A stretch of 30,434 bases of DNA, taken from assembly GCA_018699075.1 (NCBI GenBank), contig JABIPV010000131.1, positions 1 to 30,434 on the forward strand, written 5' to 3'. Source of the DNA: Kordiimonadaceae bacterium (GTDB lineage Bacteria; Pseudomonadota; Alphaproteobacteria; Sphingomonadales; Emcibacteraceae). Position 1 is the first letter of the stretch, and every line of letters begins with the position of its first letter. The position numbers and the translations under genes are program-made. This document shows positions 8,856 through 17,137 of this stretch, in pieces. The notes under the pieces were generated by a model that was not told the DNA's origin, did not search any database, and worked only from the letters and a program-made list of their open reading frames with translations.

Positions 8856-8871
8856 TGGCATGGTTTTTGCA
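8856..8871 (+). promoter_or_regulatory. Sigma-54 (RpoN) promoter, -24/-12 type
   Basis: TGGCATGGTTTTTGCA matches the -24/-12 consensus TGGCAC-N5-TTGCA with one mismatch. The invariant GG (8857-8858) and GC (8869-8870) are separated by exactly 10 bases. Transcription would start near 8882, leaving an 18-base leader that contains the GGAG ribosome binding site (8889-8892) before the ATG at 8900. The fit of promoter, leader and ribosome site to one small gene makes this one of the best-supported regulatory sites in the window. Confidence 0.72.
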
Positions 8872-8899
8872 CTTTTTACTAATGAAATGGAGCAACAAA

Positions 8900-9193
8900 A
8901 TGAATACCAATATTATCTTATTTGAAAATTACAAAAAACCCGTTACATCGGAATTGAAAGAAAACGCAAATATTTTCATTGAGATGGAACAATTAGGTAT
9001 TGACCCCGACCCTTTTCTAGAAATTGCGGCGCTTGATCTTTTCAAGCAGTATGGCGCATCTTCATATGATTATTCCATAAAAATTCAAGATGTATTCTTG
9101 CAGAATTACGATTTTGGAGCTGCAGAAATTTGGCAGAAAATTGCTGCAATTTTATTGAATTTACAACAATCTTCAAATGCTGTTACACATTAA
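8900..9193 (+). CDS. Small orphan protein (97 aa), sigma-54-controlled
   Basis: I do not recognise this protein. The start at 8900 (MNTNIILFENYKKP) has a GGAG ribosome site 7 bases upstream. A longer in-frame ATG at 8855 is rejected because it lies on the sigma-54 promoter, upstream of the expected transcript start. The product is 97 residues, acidic in its first half, with no signal peptide, membrane segment or cysteine. Its centre (NIFIEMEQLGIDPDPFLEIA) and C-terminal part (GAAEIWQKIAAILLNLQQ) look helical, as in small soluble regulators or adaptor proteins. The stop lies 3 bp from the convergent TIGR02186-like gene. Sigma-54 control suggests a conditional role (nitrogen, envelope or motility), but nothing in the sequence decides which. 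Confidence 0.75.
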   Translation: MNTNIILFENYKKPVTSELKENANIFIEMEQLGIDPDPFLEIAALDLFKQYGASSYDYSIKIQDVFLQNYDFGAAEIWQKIAAILLNLQQSSNAVTH

Positions 9194-9196
9194 ATT

Positions 9197-9994
9197 TTAA
9201 GATAGTTTCTTAGCTACATAGCCACTAAACAGACCGGCTGAAATGGCGACAATTATGGCCATAATGCCGTAATATGGTGGGTAATCATGGGCAAAATTAT
9301 AAATAACTCTTTCGATGCCCCTTTTGTTTACCGGCAAAATAGTATGGTCTTCCAAGATAATATCTCCATCACGAACTAGATAGACGCTTGATTTATAATC
9401 TCCCACAGGCATGTTGGATGGGAAAGTGAGGTTCGCACGAAATAAAATTTCGTTTCTCACTGTAACATTATCGCTACTTTCCAAATAGAGTCCACTATCG
9501 ATCATATTCCTGATCAGTGCTTCTTTATACTCGCCGGCCTCAACACTTCCGTCGCCTATATTTTGTAAGCCCAGACCATATTCAGCTAATTTTCCTTTCG
9601 ACAATATTTGATCAAGAGGGCGGGTCGATTCAATAACATAGTAACCAGGTATCCCTTGGATTGTTTGATTTTCATTGTTGACCCAAATTCCCGCGATATT
9701 TTCTTTTTTCCGGATGATAAGATCTGTGGGCTCACTTTGTACCACAACAATTATATCATAATTTAAACCCTGAACTGTAATTTCTCCTGATTGAGTGCTT
9801 TCATGCGCATGACGTTCTAATGCACCGAATAACAGAAGTTCACTCCCGGAAAATCGTGAAGTAATTTCAATAGTATGCTGAGAAAGATCTGTAACCAATG
9901 TCTCAGATTTTGCCAAAGACGTCGATATTAAACATGTCGCAATCACTAATGCAAAACCATTGAATAAATTACTTTTGAAGAATGTCATCATCAA
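9197..9994 (-). CDS. TIGR02186-like exported membrane-anchored protein, partner of TauE/SafE
   Basis: The 265-residue product starts with a signal peptide (hydrophobic stretch about residues 11-28, Ala-rich cleavage region near SLAKSE) and ends in one transmembrane helix (YYGIMAIIVAISAGLFSGYVA) with a short KKLS tail. The bulk should therefore be a periplasmic beta-rich domain tethered to the inner membrane. SRFSGSELLLFGALE and the overall plan fit TIGR02186, which I recall as an alphaproteobacterial family of unknown function encoded beside TauE/SafE exporters. Its ATG overlaps the stop of the exporter gene by four bases (ATGA, 9991-9994), so the two are translated together and probably work as one unit. 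Function is unknown; an accessory role in anion export is inference. Confidence 0.75.
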   Translation of the reverse strand: MMMTFFKSNLFNGFALVIATCLISTSLAKSETLVTDLSQHTIEITSRFSGSELLLFGALERHAHESTQSGEITVQGLNYDIIVVVQSEPTDLIIRKKENIAGIWVNNENQTIQGIPGYYVIESTRPLDQILSKGKLAEYGLGLQNIGDGSVEAGEYKEALIRNMIDSGLYLESSDNVTVRNEILFRANLTFPSNMPVGDYKSSVYLVRDGDIILEDHTILPVNKRGIERVIYNFAHDYPPYYGIMAIIVAISAGLFSGYVAKKLS

Positions 9995-10917
9995 TGGCCC
10001 TCTCCCCCAATAACCGAAATAGTGAATAATTCTGCCGGTTCAACCACAAGTCCATATGCCATCCTGGCACAGACAATTAGAACCATGCCCGCAAGCAAAA
10101 TTCGAAGCTGCTCACCTTTAAGTTTGGTGCCAACACGTACTCCGATTTGAGCCCCAATTACGGCCGCTGTCAGCAAAATCACCGCAAGAACAACATCAAC
10201 TGTTTGTGTATTAACAGAATGAAGATAAGTGGCAGTTGCCGTGACAAATGTAATTTGCATGAGCGATGTACCAATAACCACATTTGTCGGCATATGGAGC
10301 AAATAAATCATTGCAGGAACCATAATAAAACCGCCGCCAACTCCCATTATAGCCGCTAAAACGCCGACAAGGGCACCAATTGCAAGCGGCATAATAGCAC
10401 TGATATACATTTTAGATTTTCGAAAGCGCATTTTAAAAGGAAGAGCATCAATCCACGTACGTTGTCTGCGCCCAATTTTTGCCGCTTCGCCTCTGCGTTC
10501 TCGTAATATACTACGGACGCTCTCTATAAACATCAAGCCGCCAACACTACCCAAGAACACTACGTAAGTCATTGAGATCATAAGGTCAACTTGACCGATA
10601 GAACGCAAATAGGTGAATATCATCGCCCCAAAATAAGTACCAACCACACCACCTGCGATTAGGACAAACCCCATTTTAAAATCAACGCCGCCCCTGCGCC
10701 AATGTGCAGCGGCGCCGGAAACAGAAGCCGCTGTAATTTGATTGGCTTCGGTTGCAACAGCAATAGCAGGGGGAACGCCCGCAAAAATAAGAATAGGTGT
10801 CATTAAAAAGCCGCCACCAACACCAAACATGCCAGATAAAAAACCCACACCACCACCCATGGCAAAAAGAACAAAAATGTTCATGGATAATTCAGCAATG
10901 GGCAGGTATATCTGCAT
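9991..10917 (-). CDS. TauE/SafE-family sulfite/organosulfonate exporter
   Basis: This 308-residue membrane protein has about eight hydrophobic segments and an internal repeat. The signature MFGVGGGFLMTPILIFAG in the first half recurs as IMGVGGGFIMVPAMIYLL in the second, the hallmark of the TauE/SafE family of putative anion (sulfite, sulfoacetate, taurine-derived) exporters. A central soluble loop (SVRSILRERRGEAAKIGRRQR) joins the halves. It is followed by a TIGR02186-like gene with a 4-bp overlap. The ATG at 10917 has a poor Shine-Dalgarno; a later ATG at 10884 is also possible but no better placed. A perfect minus-strand -10 box lies upstream at 10961-10966. The actual substrate cannot be inferred from the window. 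Confidence 0.85.
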   Translation of the reverse strand: MQIYLPIAELSMNIFVLFAMGGGVGFLSGMFGVGGGFLMTPILIFAGVPPAIAVATEANQITAASVSGAAAHWRRGGVDFKMGFVLIAGGVVGTYFGAMIFTYLRSIGQVDLMISMTYVVFLGSVGGLMFIESVRSILRERRGEAAKIGRRQRTWIDALPFKMRFRKSKMYISAIMPLAIGALVGVLAAIMGVGGGFIMVPAMIYLLHMPTNVVIGTSLMQITFVTATATYLHSVNTQTVDVVLAVILLTAAVIGAQIGVRVGTKLKGEQLRILLAGMVLIVCARMAYGLVVEPAELFTISVIGGEGH

Positions 10918-11249
10918 ATATAAAACTATTTATTGGTGTTTAAAAAATATAGTGCGTCACATTATACTCAGTTTGAACTAAACCTTATGATAAGGAATCA
11001 CTCTTTGGCCTTATATAGACCCAAATAACCTATCCTGCAAGGGAACATTCTTAACAGAGTTTATGCATCTATTTTACGGAATTACCTACTCTAAGCAAAG
11101 AGTTGATAAAATATCTTTACTGCTTGATTAGATTCGCCGTTTTCTATCCTTAAGGATATATATTTTCTTGTGTTACTATTGAAATAATACTGTTAATATT
11201 TATTTCTAATATAGTGCTAAAAATAATAACAAGGACGTTAGGATTCCCT
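10918..11249. promoter_or_regulatory. Divergent regulatory region between the exporter and fatty-acid oxidation operons
   Basis: No gene is visible in these 332 bp. The region holds a perfect -10 hexamer TATAAT on the minus strand (10961-10966) aimed at the exporter genes and at least three palindromes: CCTTAT-G-ATAAGG (10983-10995), ACTCT-N6-AGAGT (11088-11103) and TATCCTTAAGGATA (11145-11158). The first is centred about 26 bp upstream of the TATAAT centre, at the place of a -35 element. The last is about 100 bp upstream of the acyl-CoA dehydrogenase start. No convincing plus-strand -35/-10 pair was found, and none of the palindromes looks like the E. coli FadR consensus. Confidence 0.5.
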
Positions 11250-13040
11250 ATGCCCACATATAAAGCTCCCGTCGAAGATTATAAATTTCTCATGCATGAT
11301 ATATTTGATCTGCAGCAATATAACCAACTAGAGCCTTATAAAGAAGCTAGCCCAGATCTGATAGATGCTATCTTGGAAGAAGCCGCAAAACTAACTGAAA
11401 ATATATTTCAGCCGATCAATCAAAGCGGCGGTGAACAAGGGTGCAGTCTTAGTAATAATGAGGTTTCGACCCCTGACGGCTTCAAACATGCATATGACCA
11501 ATATCAGGAAGGCGGCTGGCAGGGAATTACAGGTGATGTCAAGTACGGAGGCCAAGGACTTCCCATGACCATTGGTCTTGCCATTAATGAAATGATGGTT
11601 TCATCAAACTGGGGACTAGCCATGTATCCAGGGCTGACCAAAGGCGCGGCGGAAACCATTCATACATGGGGTACAGATGAACAAAAAGACACGTATCTAC
11701 CCAATATGATATCTGGTACTTGGTCTGGCACTATGAATTTAACAGAACCTCACTGTGGTACTGACCTTGGATTACTTCGTAGCAAAGCCGAACCAAATGA
11801 TGATGGTTCATATAATATTAGTGGTACTAAAATTTTCATATCTGCTGGCGACCATGATCTTACCGAAAATATTATCCATCTTGTTCTTGCGCGTATTACT
11901 GGGGCACCGGAAGGTATGGATGGCATAAGTCTCTTTATCGTGCCTAAATATAATCTGAATGATGATGGATCATTAGGAGAACGTAACGGTGTGACATGCG
12001 GCTCTTTAGAAGAAAAAATGGGTATTCATTCAAACGCCACCTGCCTTCTTAATTATGACAGCGCAAAGGGATTTTTGCTGGGAAAAGAAAATAAAGGCAT
12101 GCGCGCAATGTTCACCATGATGAATGAAGCAAGACTAGGGGTCGCCGTTCAGGGGCTCGCCATCGCAGAGGTCGCACAACAAAATGCTGCCGATTATGCC
12201 AGAGACAGAATTCAAGGCCGTGCCTTAACAGGGGCTAAATTTCCGGATGATGCTGCAGACCCTATTATCGTTCATCCAGATGTCCGACGTATGTTAATGA
12301 CCAATCGCGCCTTCAACGAAGGGGCACGGGCAATGGCAATTTGGGCCGCACTTCAAGCTGATATTTCCCACAATGAAGCGGATGAAAAAGTCCGTGAAAA
12401 TTCGAAAGATATGCTCGCACTACTCACGCCTGTTATGAAATCCTATATGACTGACCAAGGTGTTGAAGCTGCCAGTAGGGCCATGCAATGTTTAGGTGGT
12501 CATGGTTATATAAATGAATGGGGTATGGAACAATTTCTGCGCGATGCCCGTATTGCTCCTATATATGAAGGGACCAACGGCATTCAAGCCATGGACCTGG
12601 TCGGCCGTAAGCTTCCCCAAAAGAATGGCGAGGTTATTAAAAATTATTTTGCCATGATCCAAACATTTATTGATGAAAATGAAAGTGACCCAGAAATGGA
12701 ACGCTACACAACGTTGCTAGATAAAGCATCCAAGCGGCAACAATCATCGAGCATGTGGTTAATGCAAAATGCCATGAGTAATCCTGATCATGCTGGCGCA
12801 ACAGCCCACTATTATTTAAATCTAATGGCCCTTGTCACAATGGGATATTTCTGGGGCATAATTGTTAAAAAAGCAAAATCAATGCTCGCAGATGGGCAGG
12901 GTGACCAAGAGTTTTTAAAAAATAAAATTATAACGGCTGACTTCTTTTTCACACATATATTACCTGAAACAACGGGTTTAAGAATAAAAGTAGAGGCCGG
13001 TTCAGATGATGTTATGGCCCTTGATGCTAATTCTTTCTAA
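11250..13040 (+). CDS. Acyl-CoA dehydrogenase (long, C-terminal-domain type)
   Basis: The start at 11250 (MPTYKAPVEDYKFLMHDIF) is preferred over an in-frame one 36 bases upstream because TAGGA lies 6-7 bases before it and homologues begin this way. The 596-residue FAD enzyme has an N-terminal helical domain, the central beta-domain with substrate/FAD loop NLTEPHCGTDLG, and a C-terminal helical domain with the catalytic base Glu440 in YEGTNGIQAMDLVGRKL. A further ACDH_C extension of about 130 residues makes it longer than the usual 380-residue enzymes. It catalyses alpha-beta dehydrogenation of acyl-CoA, the first step of beta-oxidation, passing electrons to ETF. It heads an operon with thiolase (11-bp gap) and the multifunctional hydratase/dehydrogenase. 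Chain-length preference is unknown. Confidence 0.93.
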   Translation: MPTYKAPVEDYKFLMHDIFDLQQYNQLEPYKEASPDLIDAILEEAAKLTENIFQPINQSGGEQGCSLSNNEVSTPDGFKHAYDQYQEGGWQGITGDVKYGGQGLPMTIGLAINEMMVSSNWGLAMYPGLTKGAAETIHTWGTDEQKDTYLPNMISGTWSGTMNLTEPHCGTDLGLLRSKAEPNDDGSYNISGTKIFISAGDHDLTENIIHLVLARITGAPEGMDGISLFIVPKYNLNDDGSLGERNGVTCGSLEEKMGIHSNATCLLNYDSAKGFLLGKENKGMRAMFTMMNEARLGVAVQGLAIAEVAQQNAADYARDRIQGRALTGAKFPDDAADPIIVHPDVRRMLMTNRAFNEGARAMAIWAALQADISHNEADEKVRENSKDMLALLTPVMKSYMTDQGVEAASRAMQCLGGHGYINEWGMEQFLRDARIAPIYEGTNGIQAMDLVGRKLPQKNGEVIKNYFAMIQTFIDENESDPEMERYTTLLDKASKRQQSSSMWLMQNAMSNPDHAGATAHYYLNLMALVTMGYFWGIIVKKAKSMLADGQGDQEFLKNKIITADFFFTHILPETTGLRIKVEAGSDDVMALDANSF

Positions 13041-13051
13041 GGAAATAAAAT

Positions 13052-14257
13052 ATGACAGACGCCTATATATTTGACCATGTAAGAAGCCCTAGAGGGCGTG
13101 GTAAAAAAGATGGTAGCCTCCATTCCGTCACCCCTATTAATTTATTAACACAAATTCTGGTAGCCCTCAGAACCCGCAATGATTTTGACGTTACTGCCGT
13201 GGATGATGTCATCACCGGATGTGTAACTGGGGTCGGTGAACAAGGAGGGAATATAGGCAGGTTTGCAGCCATTATGGCCGATTATTCAGACGAAGTTCCG
13301 GGATTACACGTGAACCGGTTTTGTGCATCAGGACTGGTCGCAGCAAATTATGCAGCAGCAAGGGTTATGGCCGGCCAAGCAGATTTAATGATCGGCGGCG
13401 GTGTTGAAAGCATGTCACGTGTACAAATGGGATTTGATGGCGGCGCCTGGTTAATTGACCCACAAGTGACTAATAAAATTGGCTCCGTCCTGCAAGGCAT
13501 AAGCGCAGATATGATCGCGACAAAATATGGGTTCAGCCGTGATGATTGCGATCAATATGCTGTTCTCAGTCAAAACCGGGCAAAAAATGCGTGGGATAAT
13601 GGCCATTTTAATAATTCTATACTGCCCATTAAAGATAGTATCGGGCAAGTTTTACTTGATCATGATGAACATATGAGACCCGGCACGACCGGTGAAGACT
13701 TAGGGAATTTAAAAAGTTCATTTAATGACATGGGTGAGCTTGGTTTTGATAGCGTCATCATGCAAAGATATCCGGAAATTGAAAATATAAAGCACGTCCA
13801 CCATGCGGGTAATGCAAGCGGTATCGTTGACGGTGCCGCCGCCATGTTAATCGGCACAAAAGAAACAGGTGAAAAATACAATTTAAAACCACGTGCCAGA
13901 ATTGTCTCCTTCGCTGATACGGGTACGGACCCCAGCATCATGCTCACCGGTCCCGGAAAAGCCGCCCGAAAAGCACTCGCCCGTGCAGGATTAAATAAAG
14001 ATGATATTGATGTCTGGGAGGTAAATGAGGCCTTTGCATCCGTTGTTCTTCGTTTCTGTCAGGAAATGGACTTGAGCACCGCAGAAGTGAATGTAAATGG
14101 CGGCGCGATTGCCATGGGACATCCTCTTGGTGCAACAGGAAATATGATTTTAGGCACCGCCCTTGATGAACTGGAACGCACCAATAAAAGATACGGGCTT
14201 GCTTCATTATGTGTTGCTGGCGGCATGGCCACAGCAACCATCATTGAACGTGTGTAA
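13052..14257 (+). CDS. Acetyl-CoA C-acyltransferase (thiolase)
   Basis: The 401-residue protein has all thiolase landmarks. The acyl-accepting Cys91 lies in NRFCASGLVAANYAAA, His357 in NGGAIAMGHPLGATG, and the second catalytic Cys387 in SLCVAGGMATA near the C-terminus. GGGVESMSRVQMG and DVWEVNEAFASVVL are further family segments. It cleaves 3-ketoacyl-CoA with CoA to release acetyl-CoA. It lies 11 bp after the acyl-CoA dehydrogenase gene and 12 bp before the multifunctional enzyme, so it should supply the last step of the spiral (FadA/FadI role) rather than acetoacetyl-CoA synthesis. The ribosome site AAGGAAATAAAATATG fits the start used. Confidence 0.93.
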   Translation: MTDAYIFDHVRSPRGRGKKDGSLHSVTPINLLTQILVALRTRNDFDVTAVDDVITGCVTGVGEQGGNIGRFAAIMADYSDEVPGLHVNRFCASGLVAANYAAARVMAGQADLMIGGGVESMSRVQMGFDGGAWLIDPQVTNKIGSVLQGISADMIATKYGFSRDDCDQYAVLSQNRAKNAWDNGHFNNSILPIKDSIGQVLLDHDEHMRPGTTGEDLGNLKSSFNDMGELGFDSVIMQRYPEIENIKHVHHAGNASGIVDGAAAMLIGTKETGEKYNLKPRARIVSFADTGTDPSIMLTGPGKAARKALARAGLNKDDIDVWEVNEAFASVVLRFCQEMDLSTAEVNVNGGAIAMGHPLGATGNMILGTALDELERTNKRYGLASLCVAGGMATATIIERV

Positions 14258-14269
14258 AGAGGATATGAC

Positions 14270-16426
14270 ATGACCCAAAAAGCAATAAAAATAGACATTG
14301 ATCAAAACGGAATTGCTCTTCTTACCATTGATGTTGAAGAACAATCGATGAATGTCATCAACCAAGATTTCATCAGCGAACTAGAAGCGCATATTAAAAG
14401 AATTTCAGAAGAGGATAATATTAAAGGTGCCGTAATTACATCCGGTAAAGACAGCGCCTTCTTAGCCGGTGCAGACTTAAATATGATTCTTGGTGGCCTC
14501 GCCAAAGGCGGAGAAGCAGATCCCGAAGACATATTTAAGGCATCATTTGCGCTTAATAAATTATTCCGCTCTCTTGAAACATGTGGCAAACCGATTGCAG
14601 TAGCGATTAATGGTTTAACGCTTGGCGGCGGATTAGAGTTATCACTGGCCTGTCATTACCGCGTTGTTGCGGATAACGATAAAATCAAACTCGGTCTTCC
14701 GGAAGTACAGGTTGGTCTAATACCTGGCGCCGGCGGGACACAAAGATTACCCCGTCTAATGGGAATTCAACTGGCATTACCATATTTGCTTCAGGGTAAG
14801 AATATGACCCCGAAACAAGCCTTATCAAATAATATCATTCATGAAATTGCTCCCGCAGATGAAATTGTTGATAAAGCAAAAGCGTGGATACTGGCTGGCG
14901 GAAAAGCAGAACAACCATGGGACCAAAAAAGATTTAAAATCCCCGGTGGTCAAGGTGTATATGACCCAAATATTGTGCAAACCTTTATGGGTGCACCGGC
15001 CATGACACTAAAACAAACAAAGAATAATTATCCAGCAACAGTTGCTATTCTTTCTGCCGTATATGAAGGTCATCAACTGCCAATTGACACGGCACTTGAA
15101 GTAGAAAGCAAATATTTTACCCAGCAAATCATGGGTTCTGTTGCCCCAAATATGATACGCACGCTTTTTGTTAATAAAAATAAAGCAGATAAACTTATTC
15201 GCCGGCCGAAAGACCAGCCCGAAATGAAAACTAAAAAGCTCGGCATGCTAGGTGCTGGACTAATGGGCGCCGGAATTGCATATGTGAGCGCCAAAGCTGG
15301 CATCGAAGTCATTCTACTGGACCGTGAATTGGAATTTGCCAACAAAGGCAAAGATTATTCAAGGGCCATATTAGAAAAGGGTATTAAACGCAAAAAAACC
15401 ACTCAAGAAAAAGCAGATAAACTTCTCAGTTTGATAAAACCGACAACGGATTATGCCGATCTGGAAGGTTGTGACCTTATTATCGAAGCAGTGCTAGAAG
15501 ACCCAAAAGTAAAAGCTGATGTAACTCAGAAAACTCAAGCAGTGGTTCCTGAGGGCTGTATTTACGGCTCTAATACTTCCACTTTACCAATTAGTATGTT
15601 GGCGAAGGCATCACAAGATGAAAGTAAATTCATCGGCATTCATTTCTTTTCCCCTGTAGATAAAATGCCCCTTGTAGAAATTATTATGGGTAAAAACACA
15701 GGTGAGGAAGCTCTTGCAAAGGCCCTTGACTATGTTAGACAAATTAGAAAAACACCCATCGTTGTAAATGACAGTCGCGGATTTTACACTAGCCGCTGTT
15801 TCATGACTTATCCGGTTGAGGCTACTAACATGCTTCATGAAGGCATCGCCCCTGCGCTGATTGAAAATAGCGGCGTATATGCCGGAATGGCTGTGGGTCC
15901 TTTCGCTGTATTAGACGAAGTTAGTCTAGAGCTAAGTTACCACATTGCGGAAGCTACCAAAAAAGCACTTGGAGATGCATATAAAAGTGAAGCTTGTGAT
16001 GAAGTTGTGACAAGACTTTATGCAGACCTTGGACGTAAGGGTAAGAAAAACCGCAAAGGATTTTATGAATACCCAGAAGACGGCAAAAAATATATCTGGC
16101 CAGAATTGTCCGAACATTACCCGCTTCTGGATGAACAACCCTCTCAAGAAACTGTGACAAAAAGACTTATGTATCGCCAAGCGCTTGAAGTAGTCAGGTG
16201 CCTGGAAGAGAATGTAGTCACTGCCCCTGAAGATGCAGACATTGGTGCCATTTTCGGTTGGGGTTTCGCCCCATGGACCGGCGGCCCGCTAAGTATGATT
16301 GATACAATAGGCTTAGATAAATTCGTCGATGAGTGTAATTCATTACGTCAAATTCATGGTGATGTTTATAAAATTCCTGAACTGTTGAATAAAATGCACG
16401 CTAATAGTGAACGTTTTTACAAGTAA
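14270..16426 (+). CDS. fadJ: Multifunctional enoyl-CoA hydratase / 3-hydroxyacyl-CoA dehydrogenase
   Basis: The 718-residue enzyme joins an N-terminal crotonase domain and C-terminal 3-hydroxyacyl-CoA dehydrogenase domains, as in FadJ/FadB. In the first, the oxyanion-hole motif FLAGADLNMILGG and the acid pair Glu123 (LGGGLELSLACHYR) and Glu145 (GLPEVQVGLIPGAGG) are intact, so hydratase activity is expected. The Rossmann motif GAGLMG spans residues 328-333, followed by the substrate-pocket segment GIHFFSPVDKMPLVEII. A C-terminal repeat ends with EDADIGAIFGWGFAPWTGGP. It carries out hydration and NAD-dependent oxidation, the two middle steps of beta-oxidation, and completes the pathway with the two preceding genes. 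The fadJ/fadB choice is uncertain. It is preceded by AAAGAGGATATGACATG. Confidence 0.93.
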   Translation: MTQKAIKIDIDQNGIALLTIDVEEQSMNVINQDFISELEAHIKRISEEDNIKGAVITSGKDSAFLAGADLNMILGGLAKGGEADPEDIFKASFALNKLFRSLETCGKPIAVAINGLTLGGGLELSLACHYRVVADNDKIKLGLPEVQVGLIPGAGGTQRLPRLMGIQLALPYLLQGKNMTPKQALSNNIIHEIAPADEIVDKAKAWILAGGKAEQPWDQKRFKIPGGQGVYDPNIVQTFMGAPAMTLKQTKNNYPATVAILSAVYEGHQLPIDTALEVESKYFTQQIMGSVAPNMIRTLFVNKNKADKLIRRPKDQPEMKTKKLGMLGAGLMGAGIAYVSAKAGIEVILLDRELEFANKGKDYSRAILEKGIKRKKTTQEKADKLLSLIKPTTDYADLEGCDLIIEAVLEDPKVKADVTQKTQAVVPEGCIYGSNTSTLPISMLAKASQDESKFIGIHFFSPVDKMPLVEIIMGKNTGEEALAKALDYVRQIRKTPIVVNDSRGFYTSRCFMTYPVEATNMLHEGIAPALIENSGVYAGMAVGPFAVLDEVSLELSYHIAEATKKALGDAYKSEACDEVVTRLYADLGRKGKKNRKGFYEYPEDGKKYIWPELSEHYPLLDEQPSQETVTKRLMYRQALEVVRCLEENVVTAPEDADIGAIFGWGFAPWTGGPLSMIDTIGLDKFVDECNSLRQIHGDVYKIPELLNKMHANSERFYK

Positions 16427-16465
16427 CACATGATTAAAAAATCTTGCATGATCAAGTTTCATGTG
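16427..16465 (+). other. Nested stem-loop right after the fatty-acid oxidation operon
   Basis: CACATGA (16427-16433) pairs with TCATGTG (16459-16465), and inside it CTTG (16443-16446) can pair with CAAG (16453-16456). The transcript could fold into a two-level hairpin beginning at the first base after the fadJ-type stop codon. There is no U-run after it, so it is not a standard terminator; it may protect the 3' end of the operon mRNA or be chance. The yceI-like gene starts 64 bp further on. Confidence 0.3.
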
Positions 16466-16529
16466 GGATATAAAATATAATGAGGAATAAACCATACTAA
16501 ATATATTAATTTAACTCAGGGTATAAAAA

Positions 16530-17123
16530 ATGAGCAATTTTAAAATGATAATCAAAACTATTCTCGTCTGTACAGTAACTCTACTTTTTTCATCTGCCGC
16601 TATGGCGGATTGGACATTAGACGCGGGAAATTCAAACATTTCTTACGGTACAATTAAAAATGGTGCCATTGGAGAAAGCAATACCTTTAAAACCATTTCA
16701 GGAAAGCTAGATGATAGTGGACATATCAATATTGATATTGCTCTTGCTTCGGTTGAAACGCTACTGGAACTGCGTGATGAACGTATGAGAGACATCGTTT
16801 TTAAGGTTGCTGAAAATGCCAGCGCCAAATTAACAGGTGATATGAGTTTACAAGACCATAATGACCAAGAAATTGGCACAAGCCGTGTGATTGAAGCTGC
16901 TATTAACCTTGAACTGGTTGGTGAGAAAATTGAACTTGATGTGATGCTAGTGGTAACAAGGCTTGCGGAAAATAAAGTTCTCGTAACACCTCACGGTGTT
17001 CTATTTGTCGATGCGGATGATTTTGAACTTGCCGGTGCTATCGAAACACTGCGTGAACTTGCCGGACTTGATACAATTGCAACAGTAGTACCAATGTCAT
17101 TTTATTTAACATTTACGAAATAG
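16530..17123 (+). CDS. YceI-like exported lipid-binding-fold protein
   Basis: The 197-residue product starts with a Sec signal peptide (MSNFKMIIKTILVCTVTLLF, cleavage probably after SSAAMA before DWTLD). The mature part, WTLDAGNSNISYGTIKNG followed by ISGKLDDSGHINIDIALASV and ETLLELRDERMRDIVF, follows the YceI pattern, an elongated periplasmic lipocalin-like barrel that binds isoprenoid-type lipids. It is a divergent member, judged by the order of motifs and length rather than close identity. A DUF481 outer-membrane gene follows after 14 bp, so the two form a small envelope operon, possibly with read-through from the fatty-acid genes. Its function is not established. Confidence 0.75.
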   Translation: MSNFKMIIKTILVCTVTLLFSSAAMADWTLDAGNSNISYGTIKNGAIGESNTFKTISGKLDDSGHINIDIALASVETLLELRDERMRDIVFKVAENASAKLTGDMSLQDHNDQEIGTSRVIEAAINLELVGEKIELDVMLVVTRLAENKVLVTPHGVLFVDADDFELAGAIETLRELAGLDTIATVVPMSFYLTFTK

Positions 17124-17137
17124 GATAAAAAAACACT

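Noticed and set aside
8855..8899. Longer N-terminus for the orphan gene (ATG at 8855)
   Set aside because: It lies on the sigma-54 promoter, about 27 bases upstream of the expected transcript start, and has no ribosome site; the ATG at 8900 has GGAG.
11214..11249. Upstream start for the acyl-CoA dehydrogenase
   Set aside because: The extra residues are not typical of the family, and a good ribosome site precedes the ATG at 11250.
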